A stretch of DNA of 26,395 nt from Azolla pinnata (taxonomy: Eukaryota; Streptophyta; Polypodiopsida; Salviniales; Salviniaceae): NCBI GenBank assembly GCA_037176905.1, contig JBBBWG010006513.1, positions 1 through 26,395 of the forward strand, in the 5' to 3' direction. A program made the position numbers and the translations under genes. Of this stretch, positions 10,343-18,129 are shown piece by piece; the first letter of the stretch is position 1, and every line of letters begins with the position of its first letter. The notes beneath the pieces were generated by a model that was not told where the DNA came from, made no database searches, and saw only the letters and a list, made by a program, of their open reading frames with translations.

Positions 10343-11195
10343 TAACTTGGTCTCTCATTCACCCCATTCTTTCAGCCACCAATATTTCATTAACTCCAAC
10401 AAGAATCGAATGAAGCAAAGGCCCGCAATACAAACTGTCAGGAAGATCTGTACTTGTGCCAAAAGGAAGGATTTACCACATAATACATACGGATTTAACA
10501 AACGCGCAGCTAAGCAAAGAAAGGGATAGAAACTGCTCAAATATGCAGGAAATTTCCTTGGAAAAAAATCAGGAGTCTAGGAAGCAGGAAATCAAGTGAT
10601 TGTAGATACAGATGCATAAAGCTTTCTTGATGCATGTAGATAAGCAAAAGATATAGAGACGCCACTGATATTGGACAGGTATTATGGCTTCTTTCCTGAA
10701 TCTACACATGTGATGTGAACAGACTTCGGTAACCTTTCCCGCGAAACATTCTTACTACTCTGATATGCACAGCTAGCACATGCAGGGTAAGATGAAAGTG
10801 AAGGTTTTGGACACAATTCCATGACTTTGTGACGGAAGAAACAACGCAATCTCGGAAGGAAGAAAATAGGAGTCGCAGTCCATATACACGGGTTTTTCTC
10901 CGACTTTTTATCCCACCAACTAGCCCAAAAGAAACTTGCAGACCAGAACTATGAAGGTTTTCGGAGAAACTCCCAGCACGAATCCTAACTCTTACAGGAG
11001 ATATGATCATATCACATCGGGAAACGGAAGCGGAGAAACAATCACCAGACCACCGCTTTCTACTCACGTTCCATGACTTGGTCTCGGAGATTTCCATGAC
11101 AACAACAACAACAACAACAACAACAATAACATCAACAACAACAACAGGAATTGACAGAAAGAACGGGTTTTTTGACAGGCCACGGACGTGAATTT
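10343..11195. other. Upstream leader region of the telomere-binding gene
   Basis: Bases between the ATG at 10342 and the CT-rich candidate first exon further up. The frames on the minus strand (for example 10702-11097) show no family resemblance. An (ACA)n run lies at about 11099-11145. A 5' untranslated intron is likely but its borders could not be fixed. Confidence 0.4.
11099..11146. repeat. (ACA)n microsatellite
   Basis: Trinucleotide run of ACA/CAA units with a few interruptions (ATAACATCA). Confidence 0.85.
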
Positions 11196-11640
11196 CATGG
11201 CTTTACCTCGTATAAAAATACAAAGCCAGACGGAAGGAAACCAGGAAAGAGAAAGAAACGAAAGAACAAAAAAAGCAAGAAGCCAGCTGACGAGATAGGG
11301 ACGAGATCACTGGGATGATTAGAGGGAGTGGGAAAGAGAGGACAAAGATCAGAGGAGGAGGAGGAGGAGCTCACATGTTGGAGGGGGCGATGAGGAAGCT
11401 TCAGCGAAGGCGACGCGAAGCGGAAGCGTTCGTCGATGCCATGGAAGCTCGGGTCGGAAGAAGAAGAAGAAGGAAAGAAAGAAAGAAAGAAAGAAAGATG
11501 AAGAAAGGCAGTGGAGGAGAAACCCCAGCTAAAATCTTGGTCACCGGCGACTGCCGGTCGCATGTTGAGCAGGTGACCGCTTTATCCAGTCACTCTGTTT
11601 TTAACTCGCTTAAAACGCCTGGAGAGAGAGAGATTCGGTT
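11195..11640 (-). promoter_or_regulatory. Candidate 5' leader exon and core promoter of the telomere-binding gene
   Basis: On the minus strand this stretch is CT-rich, with TTTC and TTC runs at 11455-11500 and TCC runs at 11350-11370. This is typical of plant 5' untranslated leaders. It contains a 13-codon upstream ORF (11442-11401) whose ATG sits in a good context (CCATGGC), and a donor-like CAACAT|GTGAGC just after it. It is assigned to the telomere-binding gene by position and strand only. Confidence 0.35.
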
Positions 11641-11873
11641 TTTTATCGAGTAGCTTCATTGGGATGGATAAGCGGATCGATTGCTTATCGATCGTGTTTT
11701 GTTTGGCTCTCGATGAATCTCGATCGTTGCGGATGCTTGCAGTATAGGCTGCCATATTCCATGTGATCCGATGGGCTCGATCAGAATTGGTAAGCAATCC
11801 TCATGCTCCGAATCTCTACTCTAACAAAATAGTGCCTTGACACAAAGAAAAACAAAGATAGACACGGAGATAG

Positions 11874-11875
<2 letters not shown>

Positions 11876-11922
<47 letters not shown>
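11876..11922. repeat. (GA)n microsatellite
   Basis: A perfect GA dinucleotide run of more than 20 units, upstream of the minus-strand telomere-binding gene. (GA)n tracts are frequent in plant promoters and can be bound by GAGA-binding BBR/BPC factors. A role here is only a possibility. Confidence 0.95.
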
Positions 11923-11923
<1 letters not shown>

Positions 11924-11929
11924 CAGCTT

Positions 11930-13060
11930 TTTCTAGGAGGCTTGATCACGGATTGATACGTGATCGTTCCGTTTGTTGGCTATGGTTGCATTGAATCGAT
12001 GTAGCGATCGCGTTTTGCTAGCTCTGGCTCGTCCTCGATCATTGGCATGGTAGCAGTAGATTGTTAGATTCTGTGCGATTGGATTGGCTCGCTTAGGCCT
12101 AGTCAGCAATTCTAGTGCTTTGATCCTAGCTTGCTTACCCCATGTTTTGCATGCAAAGGATTGGTGTTTAGGGTTTTAGTCCTACTACAAACTACTGTTT
12201 TACTTATGTATGTTAGCCCATCTGAACAAATCGGACTTTACTCACTTATCCTCGTTAGTCCATGTGGACAAAACGGACTTTACTTACTCATCCCTCTCTT
12301 CTAGTGGAAACACGTGGAGTTATCGTATTTCCCACTCGATCTAAATTTCTCGTGCGTCGATGGACTCGCATCCCAATCGAGATTATAAACAGGGAATGTC
12401 GATCCCTTCGATAAAAGATATTAGTAACTCGTACATTCTTGCCGATGCCGATTCAGAATACGTGCATCGAGCTTGATCTCGATCCGCAAAATAAAGAATG
12501 GAGTGTGGTTGATGGTTTTACTACCTGTGATTTCTTTATCAGGCACCAAATGGGTATGAGAGGCATCCCGATTTCATGACTTGGTCCTACCACGATGTCA
12601 GATTGCAGCGAAGGGGTATTGAGTTGATCAGAGCGGAATCCTGTGGAAAAATCACACTTAACATCCACATATTCAGAACAAGATCTTGTAATGCTCAAAC
12701 TAAAAGGGCACTTGAATCGATCGAGCAAATAATGTATTGTTCCGATGCACGACCAATTACATCGGGCTTCTACAAACACGATTTCTCGGTGTTTTCACAT
12801 GCTCAGGGATCTCATTCTGCAAGCAATTGGTTTGGTAGTTGATTTGGTCATCGAAGGAGTGAAGACGAGGGCTGAACAGAGTCTGATGAGATTGATCAAA
12901 CTCGAATGATGAACTTCGATTCCCAAATCTACAGGCTGGTTATGTTCATATCACGAAAGATTACCGTTCATCGATCCATCGAGAGCTTTCCACCTATAGA
13001 TAAATATTCTTGGATGGTCTGATGATCCCGAAGCTGTAATACATGGGAAGATTGTGTGTC
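11930..13060. other. Intergenic stretch without a recognised gene
   Basis: AT-balanced DNA. It contains a short internal duplication at about 12215-12290, where CGGACTTTACT followed by ACTYATCC occurs twice about 50 bp apart. The small overlapping frames at 12453-12842 on both strands have no recognisable domain. Confidence 0.4.
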
Positions 13061-13064
13061 ATTA

Positions 13065-13455
13065 GAGCAGCTTTGATGGTGTCAAATTGATTGCAGGAGA
13101 AAGAGAGTGCTTACATGTTGCATTGAACAAATGTATCAGAGCTATCTGAAAGCAAAATAATTACAGCAGCTTTGATGGCGTCAAGTTGATTGCAGGAGAA
13201 AGAAGAGTGTTTACTTACATGTTGCATTGAACAGATGTATCAGAGCCATCTGAAAGCAAAATTAGAGCAGCTTTGATGGCGTCAGATTGATTGCAGGAGA
13301 AAGCGAGTGTTTGTTTACATGTTTCATTGAACAGAGATATATATCAAGAGGAAAACAAGAGCAGCTTTGATGGTGTCAAATTTGATTGCAAGAGAAAGAG
13401 AGTGTGTACACGTTGCATCTTGAGCAGATATATCAGAGCTATCTGAAAGCTTCAG
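13065..13455 (+). repeat. Tandem array, about 98 bp x 4
   Basis: Four copies anchored by GCAGCTTTGATGG at 13067, 13166, 13267 and 13361 (spacing 99, 101 and 94 bp). Each continues with TTGATTGCAGGAGAAAG, ACATGTTGCATTGAACA and TATCAGAGCYATCTGAAAGC. Copies differ by small indels. The array is non-coding. Confidence 0.9.
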
Positions 13456-13569
13456 ATTGTTTGCTGAGATGAGGGATCCATGGCATCAGAAGCCAATTCC
13501 ATGCCTGGCCGTTTCCATATTTCCACTGATTATACCATCCCAAAGAGCCTGAGATGTCTGCAAATTTCT

Positions 13570-14480
13570 CCCAGCGAGAACCATCATGAAGCAACGAGGA
13601 CAGTAGCTGGGGGGAGGAGGGAGAGAATTTCTTGGAATGATCTCCGTCCATCTGTAGAATCTCTGAAACGGATGGGATCTCGGTGAAATCAAAGTCTGTG
13701 GAGGTAGAACACAAGAAGCAGAAGCCATCAAGAACCGCCATGAATCAAACAAGAACAGCAGCGGGGGAATTAGGAGGGGGAGAATTTCTTCAAACGATCT
13801 CCAAAGGCCTGGCACATCGACTCGATCTATGCAATCGAGCAGATGAAATCAAAGAACCAAGGCTCCGTGCACGAGCGGAAGAAGCCACCAAGAACGGAGA
13901 TTCACCGCGAATCGAACAAGAACAGCAGCGGGGAAAGGAGTGCCGAAGAATTTTCTTGAAACGATCTCCGTCCGTCTGCTCATGCTCTACATCCGAAGGC
14001 CTGCATCGACTCCTTCCATGCAATCAAGCCGATGAAATCAAAGAAACCTAGGTTCCGCGGAGGTGGTAACATGGGACGCGGAAGCCATCACGAACGGAGA
14101 ATCAGCACAAATCAAACAAGAACAGCAGCGGGGAAAGGAGAGGGAGAATTTTCTTGCAACGATTTCCGTCCATGTGCTGCTATACATCCATCCAAAGGCC
14201 TGCGTCGATCGACAATCAAGCGGATGAAATCAAGGAAACCAAGGTTCCGTGGAGGTAAAGAGGCGCACAAGACGCAAGAAGCCATCGAGAACCGCCATGA
14301 ATCTAGACAAGAACTACGGAGGAGAATTTTCCCGAAACGATCGCCTCTCCGTCCGTCCGTCTGCCATACGTTCCCAAAGGCCTGCACCGATCGACAATCA
14401 AGCGGATGAAATCAAGGAAACCAAGGTGCTGTGGAGGTGGAACACGAGGCGGAGAAGCCATCTGCGCCAGCCACAATAGA
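13570..14480 (+). repeat. Tandem array, 157-198 bp x 5
   Basis: Five diverged copies are recognised by GAATTTTCTTGAAACGATCTCC-like blocks at 13625, 13782, 13948, 14146 and 14323. They also share GATGAAATCAAAGAAACC (13842, 14031, 14223, 14404), an AAGAACAGCAGCGGGG block and a CCAAAGGCCTGC block. Spacings of 157, 166, 198 and 177 bp are not all multiples of three, so the open frames across the array on either strand are not maintained as protein. Confidence 0.88.
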
Positions 14481-14530
14481 ACGAAGACGAAGACGAAGAC
14501 GGAGACGAAGACGAAGACGAAGACGAGGCG
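14480..14530 (+). repeat. (CGAAGA)n hexamer repeat
   Basis: About eight units of CGAAGA with one CGGAGA variant. It reads as poly-Arg on the plus strand and as Ser-rich sequence on the minus strand, both low complexity. Confidence 0.9.
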
Positions 14531-14548
14531 CCGACGTCGTCTACGGCG

Positions 14549-14860
14549 GTGCACGAGAGCATTCCTCCGATGAACACCAAGTCGCTGATGCGCAGGCTCA
14601 CCAAGGAACTCATGGCGTTCTCGAGACGGAGTCGGGGACGGAGATCATGGAGATGGAGATCAGGAAGATGGAGATGGAGATGGAGACGGAAACGGAGATG
14701 GAGACAGAAGGAAAGAACGCGGAGAGGAAGAAGGAGCTCGCAGAGCTATGGCGATGGCGTCGTCGCTCGCGAGGGAGACGAGGGAAAACAGAAATCGATG
14801 GCGCGCACGTGCGGGGAGGCCTCGCACGTGCGAGATTCTTGCCCGATTCAGGGTTCCTTT
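14549..14860 (+). other. Open low-complexity stretch, coding status unknown
   Basis: A plus-strand frame opens MNTKSLMRRLTKELMAF at 14570 and then runs into GGAGAT/GGAGAC hexamers (about 14650-14710) that give Arg/Trp-rich translation. The first 20 residues have normal composition, but I recognise no family. The frame then passes into the TTTAGGG repeat. It could be the remnant of a first exon or chance. I do not call it a gene. Confidence 0.25.
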
Positions 14861-14913
14861 GTCTTTCCCTTTTGGGGTCAAATTTCTTTCTTGATGTGCC
14901 CAATTGGATCCAT

Positions 14914-15225
14914 TTAGGGTTTAGGGTTTCAATCCACTTAGGGTTTAGGGTTTCAATCCACTTAGGGTTTAGGCTTTCAATCCATTTAGGGTTTAGGGTT
15001 TCAATCCACTTAGGGTTTAGGGTTTAGGGTTTCAATCTATTTAGGGGTTTAGGGTTTCAATCCACTTAGGGTTTAGGGTTTCAATCTATTTAGGGGTTTA
15101 GGGTTTAGGGTTTAGGGTTTCAGGGTTTCAATCCACTTAGGGTTTCAGGGTTTCAATCCACTTAGGGTTTAGGGTTTCAATCCATTTAGGGTTTAGGGTT
15201 TCAATCCTTTTAGGGTTTAGGGTTA
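14914..15225 (+). repeat. Telomere-derived array, 27-bp unit (TTTAGGG plus spacer)
   Basis: About ten units of TTTAGGGTTTAGGGTTTC followed by AATCCACT or AATCYATT, with local runs of three to four consecutive plant telomere heptamers (for example about 15090-15120). The G-rich strand is the plus strand. Unique sequence on both sides shows that it is interstitial, not a chromosome end. Confidence 0.93.
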
Positions 15226-16110
15226 AATTTCGTCTTTCCTTATTGCTGTGATTTAGGGTTTGAGTTCTATCTTCCCTTCTTGCTGTGATTTAGGGTTTAG
15301 GGTTGAATTTTGTCTTCCCTTCTTGTCGTGATTTGAGGTTTAGGGCTGAATTCTGTCTTCCCTTCTTGCTGTGATTTAGGGTTTAGGGTTGAATTCTATC
15401 TTCCCTTCTTGTTGTGATTTAGGTTTTAGGGTTAAGATTTTGTCTTCCCTTCTTGTTGTGATTTAGGGTTTAGGGTTGAATTCTGTCTTCCCTTCTTGCT
15501 GTGATTTAGGGTTTAGGGTTGAATTCTATCTTCCCTTCTTGCTGTGGTTTAGGGTTTAGGGTTGAATTCTGTCTTCCCTTCTTGCTGTGATTTAGGGTTT
15601 AGGGTTGAATTCTATCTTCCCTTCTTGCTGTGNNNNNNNNNNNNNNNNNNNNNNNNNNNNNNNNNNNNNNNNNNNNNNNNNNNNNNNNNNNNNNNNNNNN
15701 NNNNNNNNNNNNNNNNNNNNNNNNNNNNNNNNTTAGGGTTGAATTCTGTCTTCCCTTCTTGCTGTGATTTAGGGTTTAGGGTTGAATTCTATCTTCCCTT
15801 CTTGCTGTGATTTAGGGTTTAGGGTTGAATTCTGCCTTCCCTTCTTGCTGTGATTTAGGGTTTAGGGTTGAATTCTATCTTCCCTTCTTGCTGTGATTTA
15901 GGGTTTGGGGTTTAGGGTTAAAGTTTGTTTTCCCTTCTTGCTGTGCTAGATCCACTTAGGGTGTAGGGTTAAATTTTGTCTTCCCTTCTTGTTGTGCTAG
16001 ATCCATTTAGGGTTTAGGGTTAAATTTGTCTTCCCTTCTTGCTGTGCTAGATCCATTCAGGGTCTAGGGTTAAATTTGTGTTCCCTTCTTGCTAGGCTAG
16101 ATCAATGTTC
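15225..16110 (+). repeat. Telomere-derived satellite, 43-bp unit with an 86-bp higher-order period
   Basis: Units combine TTTAGGGTTTAGGGTTGAA with TTCTRTCTTCCCTTCTTGCTGTGA, total 43 bp. Adjacent units alternate between TTCTGTC and TTCTATC: 15477/15520, 15563/15606, 15741/15784 and 15827/15870. The period is therefore 86 bp in the central part. Towards 16000 the units degrade and acquire GCTAGATCCA. The array contains the assembly gap, so its true length is unknown. Confidence 0.93.
15633..15732. other. Assembly gap (100 N)
   Basis: Exactly 100 N inside the 43-bp satellite. This is the conventional placeholder for a gap of unknown size. The repeat phase does not match a whole number of 43-bp units across it, as expected for an arbitrary length. 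Confidence 0.99.
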
Positions 16111-17390
16111 TTCCAATAAGAGGGACCATGGTTTAGGGTTTACGACGCAACTTTACGTTGACAACGTGCGACATGCATGAGTTTAGGGTTTAGGGTTTAC
16201 TGAGGCCAATTCAAGCCCATGGCCTAGCGTATGTTTGTGCCGAATGAGGTCCATGTTTCTCAACATCGGTGTGGCGCAGTAGGTGCCATTCACACCAAGA
16301 ATGCTTCCTTTTTCCAAGGAAGGAGGATTTGTTGCTTTCTACCCGAGTACTCTGAAAGCAGAAGAACACGACTTCTGCAAAACCACTCCCAGTTCGCTAC
16401 AAAGCCTCTACAAAGATGGTGCAGAGCCTCGATACACAGATCAGTATTGTGCGCATGAAATTCTGGAAGGTTCAGCTATGTCGCATGCAAAGCCTGCAAA
16501 CATGTATAAATCCCAAGGGTTCACCTTGATCCTAATTAACACGAGTACGACTAGTTACACAATCTCGAGTTCAGATTTCCGCTATCTCATGCTTATCTCA
16601 CTTGTTTCTGTGCCATAGCTCTGCTCTATTCGTCTCTCAATATTCGACTGTCTATTACCCTGACTCTGATCTACTCGGCTCTATCCGCCTGTTGCAATTT
16701 TTGGTACGATTGAATGTGAAAATAAGTGGCCTAGTAGCAAATCAAGGCAACTGCATGTTATAAAAAACACATTGAAATTTGTTGGAATATGCAATCAATC
16801 GGCTTTAAACAAGTACAACCATCGCAAACCATGTAGCATGGCTTGAATTGTCTAGTATCATCTCGTGTTCGACCGAGCCTATTCAGCCTTACAAATCAAA
16901 CAGTTTCTGCATATGTTCTTTCTCTGAAGTGGTCGGATGATGTCACGAGGACATGAATATTATGCGCCACTAGGACTTAACCCAAGACCTTGTCAGGTCA
17001 ACTTCAATGGTCTGAAACATGAATATCATGTCAACTTCGATAGTCCAAAACCCAACCATCGAAGTTGACCTTAGCCCGTCTCAGAGGGACTTGCACCAAG
17101 TTGGTTTTCGCAGCAGTACTATCACACATCCGCCGGAATCGGCGAGGTCGAGAAAGATTCCACGCCTCGATTCATCATTCGGGATCCAACAATCGCTCCA
17201 ATGTCTTCTTGGTGAAGAAGATCTTCACAATCGCCAGTCGCAAGCGACGTTTCTAGTACAATCTTTGTCGCGGATTGCTCTGGCACGTCGGCGATGCAGC
17301 AACAATCCAATCGAAGCCAAAGATCGAAGGCAAGCAAGAGGAAGCGAAATCGCGGTTCATCGTCGACCATGCAACTCGCATCAGCTTCGT
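16110..17390. other. Intergenic stretch with scattered TTTAGGG units, otherwise nothing recognised
   Basis: Two or three isolated TTTAGGG units persist to about 16200 (16130-16142 and 16180-16199). Beyond that the DNA is of ordinary composition. The plus-strand frames at 16283-16618 and 17019-17738 show no domain, and the latter ends in the minisatellite. A short repeated phrase (AACTTCRAT, about 16998-17060) is the only other structure seen. Confidence 0.4.
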
Positions 17391-17394
17391 CGAT

Positions 17395-17720
17395 CGATTG
17401 AACGATCACGCAATCTGCATTGGCTTCTTTGCTCGATCAAATCAATCACGCAATCTGCATCGGCTTCCCCGATCCATCGATTGATCGATCGATCGCATAA
17501 TCCACATCAGCTTCCCCGATCAATTGCACAATCTCCATCAGCTTCCCCTAATCAATTGATTGATCGATCACATAATGCACATCAGCTTCCCCGATCGCAC
17601 ACACAATCTGTATCAGCTTCCCCTAACCGATTCATCGATCGATCGCATAATCCACATCAGCTTCCCAGATCAATCGATCACGCAATCTACATCGGCTTCC
17701 TCACATTGCATCTGCGCAAC
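17395..17720 (+). repeat. Minisatellite with alternating 31- and 44-bp units
   Basis: About eight copies of a core like CAYAATCYRCATCAGCTTCCC. They alternate between a short spacer (GATCAATTG) and a longer one rich in GATCGATC, giving a period of about 75 bp. The GATCGATC stretches are themselves short tetranucleotide repeats. Not judged coding. Confidence 0.85.
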
Positions 17721-17783
17721 GATCCGAGAATGGCATAAACCTTGTGTCGACAACGCATCGTGCGATCCCTCGATTGGATCGGC

Positions 17784-17882
17784 AACAACCATGTCCAAAG
17801 ATTGCAGGACAACAATGTCCAAAGATTTCAGAACAACCATGTCCAAAGATTCCAGAACAACCATGTCCAAAGATTCCAGAAA
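17784..17882 (+). repeat. 24-bp tandem repeat x 4
   Basis: Four copies of a 24-bp unit with core ATGTCCAAAGATTYCAG preceded by AACAACC. Because 24 is a multiple of three, at least two plus-strand frames stay open through it with an eight-residue repeat (NNHVQRFQ or TTMSKDSR). No larger protein context is evident. Confidence 0.95.
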
Positions 17883-17939
17883 GAAAAGCTTGGGTTTTTG
17901 CTGGCCATGGCTTATGAACGAAAGAAGTCTTAGCCTCTC

Positions 17940-18129
17940 TACCTGCTCCTTCCCTGAGGTAAGGGTTTTCTTTAAGGAGCGCGAGCGCGAGCGAGAGCGA
18001 GCCGGGGAGAAAGATGCAGGGATTCTAGGCCTTTGGGTCCCACAGATTCGGACTCCAATCTTCTCAGCCGATACCGCTCTGCAGATCGAGCTCCTCCACG
18101 CAGCTTCCTTTTGCGGAGAACGAAGAGAC
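17940..18129 (+). promoter_or_regulatory. Probable 5' leader of the RSA1-like gene
   Basis: A GAGCGCGAGC-rich stretch (about 17977-18005) is followed by pyrimidine-rich DNA up to the ATG at 18130. It contains a tiny upstream ORF, ATG CAG GGA TTC TAG, at 18014-18028. No clear TATA box was found in the 200 bp above, so the start site is not fixed. Confidence 0.4.

Noticed and set aside
12453..12842. Possible retrotransposon polyprotein fragment (overlapping frames on both strands)
   Set aside because: No reverse transcriptase, integrase or protease motif could be found, and there are no LTR ends nearby.
13683..14479. Several open frames of 68-125 codons on both strands
   Set aside because: They arise from the 157-198 bp tandem array. 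Unit lengths are not multiples of three, so no frame is conserved between copies.
14431..15027. 198-codon plus-strand frame
   Set aside because: Poly-Arg from the CGAAGA repeat, hexamer-derived Glu/Met runs and translation of TTTAGGG repeats. No selection for a protein is visible.
15225..16110. CRISPR-like array of regularly spaced repeats
   Set aside because: The whole 43-bp unit is repeated with no variable spacers, and the context is a spliced plant genome. It is a satellite.
14914..16200. A true chromosome end (telomere)
   Set aside because: The heptamers are interrupted by regular spacers, and both sides continue into unique DNA with genes, so the array is interstitial.
17019..17738. 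239-codon plus-strand frame
   Set aside because: Its second half is the alternating 31/44-bp minisatellite, and the first half has no recognisable domain or good start.
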